Below, piece after piece: positions 24,120 to 38,340 of a stretch of DNA of 64,000 nt. Under the pieces are notes generated by a model. That model was not told the origin of the DNA and did not search any database. It saw only the letters and a list, made by a program, of their open reading frames with translations. Both the position numbers and the translations under genes were made by a program. Position 1 is the first letter of the stretch, and every line of letters begins with the position of its first letter. The DNA is from Closterium sp. Naga37s-1 (taxonomy: Eukaryota; Streptophyta; Zygnematophyceae; Desmidiales; Closteriaceae), in contig CANJKZ010001112.1 of the NCBI GenBank assembly GCA_947471745.1, positions 248,001 to 312,000 on the forward strand, given 5' to 3'.

Positions 24120-24289
24120 CGGCCGTTTTCCCCTTGCCGGCCTCCTTGGTAGCGCGCATGGCCTTGGGCTTCCCCATGGCGGTTACTCCACGCCAGGGGG
24201 TGTTGTTGTTGATGTGTGCTGTCTAGTACTCCATGTTGTACTTCCCCTTGCTATAGTCCTTGTTTTCCTTTGATCTTGCCACACCTCAC

Positions 24290-24337
24290 GCGCGGCCGAA
24301 GGCCGCGCTTGCGAGCGGCGGCCGCCGAAGGCGGCCG
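24290..24337 (-). other. E1 leader double hairpin
   Basis: Two adjacent perfect inverted repeats: GCGCGGCC-GAA-GGCCGCGC (24290-24308) and an 8-bp stem of CGGCCGCC-GAA-GGCGGCCG (24319-24337), given as plus strand. Each has a 3-nt loop. Equivalent pairs sit at the same place in E3 and E4. They lie between leader and coding zones, so both the RT transcript (5' UTR) and an antisense transcript (3' UTR) would carry them. Confidence 0.8.
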
Positions 24338-24496
24338 GCGCGAGCCGCCGGTTTTGAGGGTGAACTGAACTCACCAGTGAAGAATGAGGTCAAAAGGGTG
24401 CATCTAAGGACTTTATACTAGGGAACTAGACTGAAAAACGGCTAAGGACTAGGAACTAGGACTAAGAGGCTGAAAACGGCTAAGGACTAACCCCAA

Positions 24497-24611
<115 letters not shown>

Positions 24612-24616
24612 CTCTC

Positions 24617-24775
24617 GAACGAGCCGCCGGTTTTGAGGGTGAACTGAACTCACCAGTGAAGAATGAGGTCAAAAGGGTGCATCTAAGGACTTTATACTAG
24701 GGAACTAGACTGAAAAACGGCTAAGGACTAGGAACTAGGACTAAGAGGCTGAAAACGGCTAAGGACTAACCCCAA

Positions 24776-24779
<4 letters not shown>
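24617..24779 (-). repeat. Extra 5' leader monomer of E1
   Basis: After a (TC)n tract, the E1 leader from GAGCCGCCGGTTTTGAGGG to CCCCAAGCCA recurs with no difference that I can see over about 160 bp, joined through GCTCTCTCGAAC. The monomer lacks the double hairpin: it breaks at the hairpin base, the same place as in E3 and E4. Confidence 0.85.
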
Positions 24780-27886
<3,107 letters not shown>

Positions 27887-28178
27887 CAGTCCTGCATTGA
27901 TGTGTGTATAGGGTACAGACAAGGCAACGGCAATCCTAACAAGCATTTTGGCCTAGGAATGCAAGTTTATAATGAATAGAATCACAATCTGGGCCTATGT
28001 TGGGCCGGCTTGCCATGCATGGCGGCGTAATCACCACACCTGTCCCTACTCTTACATCATTGCTGGCCTGCTCATCCTCCTGCAGGGTGCCTCAATCCCT
28101 TCCTGTCCTAAGCACAGCTCAGGGGAGGCCTCTGTGTGGGCGGGCCCCTATGGTCTGACCCGGCCCTCTACTCCCCCA

Positions 28179-31100
28179 GCGCTGCCGGTAGTGTGCAGTG
28201 AGCCGTGCAGTCGTCGTTGTCAACTTCCCCTGGCGGTACTTCTTCTTGGCTGCTGAGGTGGCCAGTAGCCGTAGGAACTACTGTGTGTCCGAGGACAGAG
28301 CCCCATACGTCTCAACTGCGAGGCCAAAGAAGCCGACGTAGTCTGGCCGATCCTCATATTCCCTGTGCTTCCTAGCCGAGGCCTCCTCAGCCGCCCATCC
28401 CGGTGGTTTCCGTGCCCTGGTGTCGCGCTGCTGGAGCACAGGGTCAGTCACTGTCACGTCTGTAACCCAGGTCTCGTTTGACTCCCTGTCTCGAATCGCA
28501 AGGTCTCCCCTCTTCCTGAGGATCGGTGGGGAAAAAGCTGATGTCTCGTGGAAGCACGTGAAGTCCGCTTCCCTCGCCATCCTGAGGGCTGCAAACACTA
28601 GCGAGTTGTGCGTTCTAACGACGTCGCCCCCGTACCCGCACCTAAGGAGATGGTTCGGCAGACTCATGTCGTTGATGTCTGAATTCTCTCTCTTGCAGGG
28701 ACATTTCTCAGTGACTGGCAGGGACATGCCCATGCGGAACCCCAGCGCCAAGGAGAACTGACCAGGGGCAAATGTAAGGTCAGCTCTCGAAGGCACGGCA
28801 TATAGCCAGTCCCCTGCCCCCACCCCCTGCAGGCTGATGAGGCGGATGGCGTGCCCGCGGTGTGTGCCTGGGCGGTCTGTGATCGTGTCAGCCAGCAGTT
28901 CCGCTGCCCGTCTCTCATGGATGTGGCGGGAGAGCAGTAGCTGAAGGTTGCCCTGTCCTGCCTGCTGCTCCCTGAACGCCTGTAGTGCGGTTCGTGCTGT
29001 TGCCGGCAGGGCTGCCTCCAGTGGGGCTAGCTGGTTGACTCCAGGTGGGGCAGGGCTCCACGCATGGTCTAGCCGTGTGACCGCCCTCCGCAGCAGGTAC
29101 ACCTCTGGCAGGTTCATCTGCCGCAGTAGGGTGTGGGCTGCTGTTACTGGCGCGATGTAGGCTGCCGGTGCCTCCGAGGTAGGGTCAATGATGCCTAGCC
29201 CCCCCAGCCTGACGGGAAGGGTTCCTTGCCGCCACAACAGGCTCTGTTCCAGCTCACTCGCTGGGACCCGTAGCTTTGCTGCCGCCAGGGCTCCACGACC
29301 TCCACTCCTCCCTCTCCAGCACTGCAGCCGGGGTGGTTCGCAGCAGGTACGATATCCTGCGGGAAATGCTCCGCGAGAGTATGAGCATAGCGTGCTGTGG
29401 GTGCAGCTGAGCAATCAGGGGCAGCGGTGCGGCCGCTTCCGCGAGGCTTGTCTGTGCCTGGCCGGTGCAGAAATCAGCTGTGCCGATCGGGCTTCCCAAA
29501 ACTCCGATGCCATTGGTGTTCATGGGCAGGCCCTGCGGTGGTGGGATCTCATTCCCCCCTTCCGTATCCGGTCCCCACCCCGAGGACTTGGCGATGTTGC
29601 AGCGGAGGCCAACCGATCGGAGCTCCCTTGTGATGGTGACAAAAGCCTCATAGGCCGCGTCCCGAGGGCCCACAATGGTGATGTCGTCGGCGTAGGCGAC
29701 AATCGCCACCTCGGGGAGGAGCGTTGCCGTGCTCAGAAGTGTCGGTCGGATTGCCGTTGCGAAGAGGAGCGGACCGAGCGGATCACCCTGACGAACTCCT
29801 CGGTTGCTCATGATCTGATCGACGCCAAGCTTGTGGTCTACTAGGAGCCGAGACGGGCCGTCATAAAGCGTGCGTACGAGGGGTAGGAGTGATAACAGGC
29901 TCGATTGCGAGAGCGCCTGAAAGAATGCCGGCCGTTCGACACTGTTGAAGGCGTTCTCAATATCGAGCTGTAGCGCTACTCGGCTCTCGTCTTCCTTAAG
30001 CAGTGATCGGACTGAGTGGACGATGCACTCTGCGCCGCCAGTGACTGCCACGCCAAACTGAACGGGGAGGAAGTACTCGCGAATGGTCTGTGCTAGTTCC
30101 CTCAAAGCCGCCTTTGCCACTACGCGAAGTATTGCTTCTCCTATCGTGATGGGCCTAACGCCTCCTCCCGGTTTTTCCAGAGCGATGAGTCTCGAGGGCA
30201 GGAGCAAATCGCGGACCGCCTGGGTCTGGAAGGTGCTAAGGAGGTAGCTGATGATTTGCGCGAGTAGTATGAGCACCTCCTCACTCGCGAGCGCAGGGTC
30301 TTTGAGGTGTTCGAAGCAGGTACCTGATGGGCCTGCTCCCACTCCGTTCGGGCATCGCTTGAGTATTTCGCGAAGGTCATCTGGTGTTACCCGCAGCTCC
30401 GAATGAGTGTAGCCGGAAACGAACATTGCCGGGGGCGATGCAGCATCGGGGTGTTTCGCCTGCAGTGCTGCGAGTGTCGCTGGTGTGGCCTCGGCGAGTG
30501 GGGTTGCGCGTAACGCTGCAACTGCCTTCGAGATGTTACCCTTCTTCATAAGTCCTTCCGCCCTAGCACAGAGTCCAGCGTCATCGGCTTGGTGGCGTGA
30601 CGGGTTCTCCGTATCGGGGATGACCTTAGCCTCCTCGAAGAGTTCCGCCCAGCTGCCTTGCTGGAACCGATGCAACCTTCCCTCAATTCCAAACCACCGA
30701 CTTCCTTGAACTGGTTCGGGAAGGGGCCGCAAGGTCAGCCTCGGGAGGAATTGCAGGATCACCCATGCCCCTGGACAGTCGGGATATTTCTGCAGGCGTA
30801 GGAGTGGTGCCAGCACGCAGAGGGTGTAGCTTTCCAAAATATTGGGGGGCATCCTCCGAACCAAGAAAGGTTGATCCCCCCGCTGGAGTGGGGCAACTTC
30901 CCACGTGGCTGCCTGCTGCCAGATGGCCTCGTTTGCCGCCAGCTCGGCCGGTGAATGTACGTTGGGTTGCCCGGTTGTTCTCTGGCTCCCACTCGTCACT
31001 GCTCCGATCTCTCCCCGTTCGTGGGGGTTTCTCTCCTGGGGGTTTCTCTCCCCGGGGTTTCTGTCCTGGGGGTTTCTCCCAATCTCTCTCCGTCCCCTCT

Positions 31101-31605
31101 CTCATCCTGTAGTGTCTCCCTCCGCCTCCAGCGAGATCTCTTCGGAGGTTTCGGGGGTCTCAACTACGTAATCTCCCCCGTCATCCCCATTCCCAGTGTC
31201 CCCCTCCTCCTGATTCGTCGGTGGTGCCTCTTGCTCCGGGCGGTCGTGGCGTTCCCGCCACGTTCCTGATCTCACAAGCGCCTCCCTTCCGCCGACGATT
31301 GCGCCCCCGCCCCTTCTTCCACCTCTTGCCCCGCGTCCTCCGCCTCGGGCCCCACGGATCGGCGCTCCTTCCCCGATCCGGCTCTCGTCGTTCCGTCCCC
31401 CTCGCCCGGCCTGTGGCGCGCGTCCCGCCGGGATCCACGGTGAGTGTGTCTGTCTCGCCAGTCCCAACCTCGGACGGCCCCAGGTAATTCCCTGTGAGCG
31501 GGTGGAACTCCGTGTCTCCCGCTGTGGGCCTTGTGTAGTCGCTGCCTCCGGGGCGATGTGTCCTGCCACGTGCCTGAAGTCAGCTTCCTCGTCGCCTTCC
31601 CCTCT
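28179..31605 (-). pseudogene. E3 reverse transcriptase / endonuclease (decayed)
   Basis: Same order as E1: ETRSSTRSQGITWGRPR, Arg/Gly-rich segment, acidic linker, SPAELAANEAIWQQAATW, pre-RT block with CPNGVGAGPSGTCFEHLKD, LQLDIENAFNSV, GVRQGDPLGPLLFA, VAYADDITIVG (intact YADD), finger CPC...H...C, and RGDLAIRDRESN...WVTDVTVTDP. Lesions: TGA at 31102-31104 in the linker (frame resumes unchanged), a frameshift near 29290, TAG at 28278-28280 replacing Gln in DTQQFLRLL, and loss of the C-terminus at the chimeric junction. Confidence 0.8.
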
Positions 31606-31619
31606 TTCTTGTCCCACAG

Positions 31620-32858
31620 ATGGATGTTGACGCTCTGGCGATAGTGGCGACTGCTCTTGCTCACTCCAGCCCCGGAGGGGACCCGGGGCGCCAGGCCCCA
31701 GCCCTGCTCCGGGCCGCCTCGGCGCTGGCTGGGCACGGAGCTTCCTCCCGCCCTTCCCGCGAGCGGCGCGTCCAGGGGCGCCGGTCCCGTGACCCCGTCT
31801 TCCGCTCGCCGCCTGATCGCGCTCCTGCGTGTCTGCGCCCTCGGCAGCAGCAGACGTTCCGGCGCTCACAGCGGCCACCGATACCTCCCCCTCGATCGGG
31901 GCGTCGGCCAGGTTCCCTGCCGCGGTCACAGCAGTCATCGCCGCAGCCAACACCGCCGCCGGTACCGGCGCTGGTGACGCAGACAACGCCACCGCCTCGG
32001 ACGGTTCCCGATCCACCGCCAGACCCAGCTCCAGCGTCTGCTGTTGTGCCCCCTGGTGGTTGGCAGAAGGTGAAGTTGAGCCGCCGCCAAAAGCGGCGAC
32101 AGTTCCGCCAGCCCGCCCCAATGTCGTCGCAGCCTCCGCTGGCACCTCCGCGGCTGCAGCCACTTCTCTCACCACCTCCACCGATGCAGTCGCCGCTGCG
32201 ACGCTTCCCCTTTCCACCGCAGCAGCCCCCGCCTCGCCCCTAGGCGTCTCCTGTACCTCAGCCCTCCTCATCGCGCGCTCCGTCGCCAGCGTCGTTGGAA
32301 TGCTCGCAGCTGTTTCTTGGCGGGAGGCGCATCCCAATCCCGTGGGAGGTGATGGGGTATTTGAGGGCGGAGGAGGCTCCAGGTGTGCAGTCGCCCCCGC
32401 TATCAACTCTGCCATCGTCTCCTCCTCCGCCTGTCGGTCCTGATCCCTCTCCCCCACTGTCTCCGGAGGGGATGTCGCCGCCGGGCTCCCCGCCGCGGAG
32501 CAGGGCCCACCGCGTCGCTCAGCGCGTTGGGCACGTGGGGACCTGCCTGACGTTGTTGGCAATGGTTCTCGACCAGCTGCACCTTTTCCAGCTGCGGCAG
32601 ATACGTCCTGGGGAGGTGCCTCCGGTATTGTCGGCAACGGAGCAGGAGGAGGGTGTGGCAGCGGCGATGCAGATGCTGGAGATGCTGCCTTTGATTGGGC
32701 TGGTCCCGGACTCCCCTGGCGCCGCCTTGGGACCTGGTCCCGCTGCGCTGAGGCGGCTTGTTCTTGCCGCCCTGAAGGCCCCACGGGACATGGTACCGGC
32801 TGCCGCATCCGTGCTACGCTGGATGGACGGCCGGTTGAGTTGGATCCTGGCCGAGTAG
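31620..32858 (+). pseudogene. E3 antisense protein with one in-frame TAG
   Basis: Counterpart of the E1 plus-strand protein, starting MDVDALAIVATALA and ending DGRLSWILAE with the same stop codon. It would be 412 codons long; a single TAG at 32241-32243 interrupts the Pro-rich middle, and the frame continues unchanged. Conserved blocks: RQAPALLRAASALAG, SRERR, ACLRPRQQQTFRR, VKLSRRQ, HVGTCLTLL, LPLIGLVPDSPGAALGPGP, AAASVLRWMDGRL. The start lies about 15 bp from where minus-strand RT conservation fades. Confidence 0.75.
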
Positions 32859-33027
32859 CGGCCCTCTTCCCTGTGCCTGCCTGCTTGGTTACTGGCCTGG
32901 CCTTGGGCTTCCCCATGGCGGTATCTCCTCGCCTGGGGGTGATGTTGTTGTTGTGTATTGTCACTGGTGCATGTTGTAGCCTTCCATAATTATAGACTTG
33001 TCCCCCCTGGTCCTTGTCACACCTCAC

Positions 33028-33075
33028 GCGCGGCCGGAGGCCGCGCTGGCGAGCGTCGGCCGCCGGAGGCGGCCG
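33028..33075 (-). other. E3 leader double hairpin
   Basis: GCGCGGCC-GGA-GGCCGCGC (33028-33046) and CGGCCGCC-GGA-GGCGGCCG (33057-33075). The stems are unchanged from E1 and E4, but both loops are GGA instead of GAA. The only difference within each hairpin thus falls in its loop. Confidence 0.8.
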
Positions 33076-33235
33076 GCGCGAGCCGCCGGATTTGGAGAGT
33101 GATCCTAACTCACCAGTGAATAATGAGCTCACTAGCCTAGATCCAGGGCCTTTATACTAAGGAAACAGGCCTAGAAATGGCTAAGGACTAGATCCTGGAG
33201 AAGAGAGGCCTAGAAATGGCTAAGGACTAAGACTA

Positions 33236-33448
<213 letters not shown>

Positions 33449-33548
33449 ATGGTCCTTGTATTGATATAGCCGCAAAGTACAAGCAAGCAAGTTTATAGAG
33501 GCCTAGGTAACAAACAAGCAAAGCACCAGATCCTACTCACAACCTCCT

Positions 33549-36500
33549 CTAGAGCTCCAGGAGGGGCTCGATCACCGCAAAACAATTCCCCAGGTTCAGC
33601 TCCTGCCCAATACCGCCTACCGGCGGGTTCTCTGCTGCTGCCGCCTCGCCGAGCTTGAGTAAGAGGCCCACAGACTGGGCCCTCTGAAGGGCCACCGACC
33701 ATCTCTGTCTGAACTGGTGCAGAAACTTCGCGGCATGAAAGGATTTTGAGTCGGCGTTGAAGTGGCGCCGAGCCGCCGTGTCTGCTAAGAGCTTCAGAAA
33801 AACAGGTACCTCGGCGCAAGGGCAGCCGTAGGTTTCCACAGCCAGGGGGAAGAAGCTAACCGTCTCTGGACGGTTAGCGTAATGCTGTATCTTTTTGTCG
33901 GCTTGCTCCCTTGCCGCCCACCCCCTGCCTTTCTGTGCCTCAGGGCCCCTTGTGCTGATGGGGTCCGTGATGGTGACATCACAGACATAGACCGCCCCGC
34001 TACTACGGTCTGTCATGGTGAAGTCAGCGGTCTGCTCTTCAATGGGGTAGTGGGCGGCTGATTCGCTGTGAACGATAAACCCCGCGTCCTGCGCCATGCT
34101 AATGCATGCGTCCCGCAGTTCGTTGTGGGTGTTGATGCGGTGCTTGCCCGTGCCGCAGCGGAAGAGGTGATTTGGGAGGCGGGGGTCGGTGATAGCTGTG
34201 TGGTCAGAGCAGTCGCAATTCTTTGGTGTTGAGAACGGGAGCCCGAGCCGAAAGCGCACGGAGTTGGCGAAGTGTACCGGGCCTATTCGTCGGTTTGGGG
34301 CAATAGGAATCGCGGTCAGCCAGTCGCCGGTGCCGTACCCCGTCAGTGAGAACATACGCTGTGTGTGGCCTGAGAGTGGGTTCGGTTTCATGCGCCTCGT
34401 GGCCTGCACCTGCACGGCGTATCTGCTGCCGTGCACCTTCAAACCGAGTACGTGTTGTAGCCGAATGTCCGACCGTTTCAGTCGTTCCTGTTCTAAAATT
34501 TCACGCGCGTCCCCTGGCAACGCGGCTTCGCATTCGGTAAGCCAAGTGTGCAGTGGTGTGGTGGCGTCCCGTGGTAAGAGCATGTGATTCCGAGCTCGGA
34601 TCAGGGCGTTATCCGGTTCTAGCGCGAGGGTGGAGAGAAAAAGCGCCGCCTGGTTGAAACTCGCCGTGTACCCGTATACTCCTTCTACTAGAGGGTCTGT
34701 GAGGCCGATGCCTCCCAGTGATGGTGGCAGTGACACCTGCGCCCATACTCGGGCCTGCTCAGTTCCGCACGTGGGGACGCAGATATCGCATGATACCATC
34801 AGTGCGATGAGTAGGTCCCGTCCCCACTGGCTCCAAATATCGCGAGGGAGTAGGTGAAGAGGTGTCGTTCGGGTGAGATAAGCCACACGCCTGGAGATGC
34901 AACGGGTGAGTAGCAGTGAAGCTACCTGAGGGTCGGCTCGTTCAAGGAGGTGTAATGGCTTCGCCATTTCTTCTAGCTGGCTTGACAGGAATTTGGCTGC
35001 TCCCAAATCCGACCCCAGGTAGCTTCCTAGAAGCCGTACGCCTTCCCTCGAATACGGCACTCCGTGTGGAAGCTGTGCTTGCTCGACCATGGACGCACTC
35101 CAGGCTGCACACTTCTGCGGGTTATGTGCTAGGCCGATGTGGGCCAACTTGTCGGTAAAGAACGTGAAGGCTGCTACAGTTTGTTGTGTTTCCCCCAGAA
35201 AGGTGACGTCATCCGCGTACGCCAGGCAGAGCACGTCCGGAAATGCCTCGGCCGTTTCGCGGCGTATGGGGTGTATCCCTGCTGCAAATAGTAACGGGCC
35301 GAGTGGGTCGCCCTGGCGAACACCGCGTTCGCTCTTCAGTGGTTCGCTGCTGAAATTGGCGTCCAGATTTAGCAACGACGGGTTACCGTAGGTCAGCCGA
35401 ACTAACGGCAGCAGTGGCGATAGGCCGGGCTCTTGTAACGCTGTTGCGATGGCTTGGCGTGAGATACTGTTGAAGGCGTTCGATATGTCCGTCTGCAGTA
35501 CCAGGCTGTCGGGACGGGCATCAAAAAACGCCCTGGCTGCGTGGATTACCGCTTCTGCTCCACCTGGCACTGCCACTCCGTATTGAAGGGGTAAAAAATG
35601 TTCGCGGGCAGCTTCCCCCATGGCTGCGAGGGCTGCTTTGGCTGCCAACCTGGTCAGACACTCTCCTATCGCGATTGGCCGCGCGCCACCTCCAGGTTTG
35701 GCCAAGGCGATGAGGCGTGATGCTGTCAACAGGTTCGCCACCCAGCCTGGTAAATTTCCCCCCAGAATCGTGTTTACCAGGGCGTGGAGATGGGTGCAAT
35801 CGCTGCATTTGTAACTGCCGCGTCGCGCAGATGTTCAAAGGTCGTGCCTGACGGACCGGCCCCCACTCCATTGTCGCACCTTCCCAACAGTTTGGCGAAG
35901 TCGGCGTGGTTGATGGTCAACTTTGACCCCCCTGTCGTTGGCCAAGTCAACCCCGCGTGTGCAGCAGGTGGGTGTTTTTGGCGAAGGTCGTCCAGGATTT
36001 CTGGGCTCGGCGTGCAGACTGGCGTGGACTCCAGCGCTAGAACGGCTCGGCGCAGACTGCCACGTTTCGCCAGGCCTTCGGCTCGGCTTATGACTCCAGT
36101 TGGGTCAGGCTGGTGACGTGGCGGTGGAGGTGTGTTGACCGCCTCCACTGCGTCCAGATACAGCTGCTCCCATTCGCCACGTTGGAAAGCTCGGAGCCGG
36201 GCTTTGACCTGCGGCCAGTTCGGTTGCTGTGGCGAAGTCTGGCGAAGTGTTAGGCGCGGGAGAAACAGGAGCAGGCGCCATCCCGTTTCGGATTCTGGGC
36301 TTCGCGAAAGGTGGAGCAACGGTGTCAGTAACGCCAGCGAAAACAGCTGACACAGATTTGGCGGTAGACGCCGTGTCAGCGAGGGCTGTCGACTGTCGCT
36401 AAGCGCTGCGATGTTCCAATTTTCGATGGCAGCGAACAAATCTTCCCGCTTCGCCAGCTCGTCAGGCGAAAAATAGCGGGGGATGGGTGTGGTCTGGCGC

Positions 36501-36860
36501 GTCGCGACCTCGGAATTGGCGGTTTGATTTCGCCGAGCACGGCCCGTCCTCGCTGGTGAAGCTGATGTTGGAATAACCCCCGTCCGATCAGCATCGGACG
36601 GTCCCGGATCTGCGTGTGGGCCTTGCAAGGCTGGGCTCCCTAAATCCACTGCCCTTCTCCTCGCCGTCTCTCTCGTCCCGTCTTCCCCCTCCGACTCTCC
36701 TTCCTCACTCTCAGGTAAGGCTTCCTCCCTATAACTAGGGTCCCGTAATTCTTCCTCCTCATTAGCTTCTTCCAGAGCTGTTAAAGCCCTTCGTGCCTCT
36801 GCCTGGTACCCATTCTCCGGGCCTCCACCTGTCCCACTAACAGCCTGCCTCCTAGCCCCG
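33549..36860 (-). pseudogene. E4 reverse transcriptase / endonuclease, one frameshift
   Basis: The N-terminal part (to about 35774) has an acidic linker, SPDELAKREDLF, LPRLTLRQ, and GRCDNGVGAGPSGTTFEHLRD. The rest (35741-33549, 730 codons) has LQTDISNAFNSI, GVRQGDPLGPLLFA, LAYADDVTFLG (intact YADD), a finger CDC x14 H xxx C (CDCSDHTAITDPRLPNHLFRC region) and the endonuclease-like TADFTMTDRSSG...VYVCDVTITDP. The two parts are in different frames, with the shift between about 35745 and 35775; otherwise the copy is open end to end. The minus-strand frame stays open far upstream across the antisense zone, but I set the boundary next to the plus-strand start, as in E1. Confidence 0.75.
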
Positions 36861-36879
36861 CGGCCTCCTTGTACGAGCG

Positions 36880-38340
36880 ATGGTGATTGCTGGAGCTGCC
36901 GAGCCGTCGCCAGAGCGCGCTGCCGCCTGGTCGGCTGTGGTCGCCACGCCCCATTCGGGCCCCAAAAAGGTGACCACGGCGACAAAGCCTCCTCTACCGC
37001 AGGCTCCGAAGCCCGTGTCAGCAGTCTCTGAAACGATTCTTCCCCTCGCACCCGCGGCTCCCCTTGCCGCTCCCGAGTCCGGCCCGTCTGCCCCTGTTGC
37101 TGTTCCGTCCGGTCCGGCTGCTCCTCCTGCACCCCCTGCCGCTGCTGTAGAACCGTCTGTTCCTGCCCCTGGTCCCGATCCTGCACCGTCTGCGCTACCC
37201 GCAATGTCTGCTCCCGTCGTTGCGCAGTCTGCCCCCGGCGTTCCTGCTGCGCTACCTGCCGCTGTTGTCCTCCCTGCGGCAATCCCCGCCGTTGCGCAGT
37301 CGCTGCTGGCGGTGTCCGCCACCACTGGCGGCCCGGCTCCCTTGGTTGCACCCTCAGCGGCGGGTCTGTCCGTGCCTGCTGTGGCACCGTTGGCCCCGGC
37401 AGGTCAGCCGTCACGACCCCAGTCACCTGACCGCCGCCCGTCACGTCCTCATTCCCCCGCGCCTCACCAGGATCGCAGGTCGTCTCGTCGCCGTCGTGAT
37501 TCTCCACGGCGTTACCAGCAGCAGCCTCACTGGCCTGCTCACCCCGGCGGTCAGGGGGATTGGAGGGTTCCCCGCGGGCGCGGTGGTGGTGGGGGGTACC
37601 GCCCGCCGGTGACGATGGCAGATCTTCAGCGGGAGGTGTCGAGGGCGGTGCGCGAGGAGAGGGCGTCGCAGAGTCAGAGCAGCTCGATGCGCGCCTCGCC
37701 GGTCCTTGAGGCTCCACGCCAGCCTGCACTCCCCTTGAGCCCGCCGCCTGTTGCCGCACCCCCTCCTCAGGTGCACATCCCAACGGCCCCTGCACCCGCC
37801 GCGTCGGCGCCCGCCCCTGGAGCGCGTCTTCGCTTGCAGCCGGTTCCGCTTGTTGCGGGGGTGGAATTTGTGGCCGCTGGTGGCGGCGTGTCTGCGGCGC
37901 AGTATTCGCATCCGGCTGATGAGGATCAGCCGCTCCTGTTCCTGGCGGAGGCGCTTCAGCCTCCGCAGACTCGTGTTCCGGAGGCGACGCTCGGCCAACT
38001 CCATCGCCTCGCTGAGAGTCTTCACGCGCTGCTGCTGATTCAGGTGGTTGCACATTCGTCTCTCCCCGTGATCCCTCCTGAGTCCTTCCGTGGCCGCCAG
38101 CGTGACACTTGCCTGGACGCGGCAGACCAGCTCGCGGTGCTCCTGGCGCCCGTGCTGGCTGCGCCCGCGGAGGGAGGCGCTGCTGCTGCGGGACAGCTTG
38201 ACGAGGCTGTCCGGGGCCTGAGGCGGCACTTGCGCGCTGGATCTGGAGCCGCGGCGATTGGCGCAAGCACGCTTGTGGTCCGGGAGCTGTGGTGCTCCCT
38301 GACGGGCGTTCTTCACGCCCTTGGAGCGCACCGCATGTAG
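36880..38340 (+). CDS. E4 antisense protein (486 aa), gag-like
   Basis: A plus-strand frame opposite the RT. Ala/Pro/Val-rich N-terminus (1-180); strongly basic RS/R-rich stretch (about 180-220, with DRRSSRRRRDSPRR); an RGG-like segment (PRGRGGGGGYRPP); an amphipathic helix MADLQREVSRAVREERAS; a Pro/Ala linker; and a helical C-terminal domain (about 375-486) with LHRLAESLHALL, RQRDTCLDAADQLAVLL, and STLVVRELWCSLTGVLHALGA. The C-terminus aligns in pattern with the E1/E3 antisense proteins, and the stop sits at the same place, just inside the double hairpin. Basic/RGG plus helices suit an RNA-binding structural protein; that function is inferred. Confidence 0.72.
   Translation: MVIAGAAEPSPERAAAWSAVVATPHSGPKKVTTATKPPLPQAPKPVSAVSETILPLAPAAPLAAPESGPSAPVAVPSGPAAPPAPPAAAVEPSVPAPGPDPAPSALPAMSAPVVAQSAPGVPAALPAAVVLPAAIPAVAQSLLAVSATTGGPAPLVAPSAAGLSVPAVAPLAPAGQPSRPQSPDRRPSRPHSPAPHQDRRSSRRRRDSPRRYQQQPHWPAHPGGQGDWRVPRGRGGGGGYRPPVTMADLQREVSRAVREERASQSQSSSMRASPVLEAPRQPALPLSPPPVAAPPPQVHIPTAPAPAASAPAPGARLRLQPVPLVAGVEFVAAGGGVSAAQYSHPADEDQPLLFLAEALQPPQTRVPEATLGQLHRLAESLHALLLIQVVAHSSLPVIPPESFRGRQRDTCLDAADQLAVLLAPVLAAPAEGGAAAAGQLDEAVRGLRRHLRAGSGAAAIGASTLVVRELWCSLTGVLHALGAHRM

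Noticed and set aside
23046..24177. Minus-strand ORF1 of E1 (517 codons from MGKPKA at 24177), and its E3 and E4 counterparts
   Set aside because: It is open in all three elements, but between E1 and E3 the differences fall mostly at its second codon positions while the opposite strand keeps its protein. Only the first 37 or so residues and the part left of 23046 look conserved on this strand. I treat the overlap as a by-product unless dual coding is shown.
24290..24337. Leader hairpins as UUCG (UNCG) tetraloops
   Set aside because: CTTCGG appears on the minus strand, but the flanking bases only pair if the loop is 3 nt. The UNCG register would create mismatches next to the closing pair.
24340..24400. 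Hammerhead-type ribozyme in the E-family leader
   Set aside because: CTGGTGAG resembles the core CTGATGA but has G where A is invariant, and the GAAA and cleavage-site parts are not placed correctly. A splice donor is the simpler reading.
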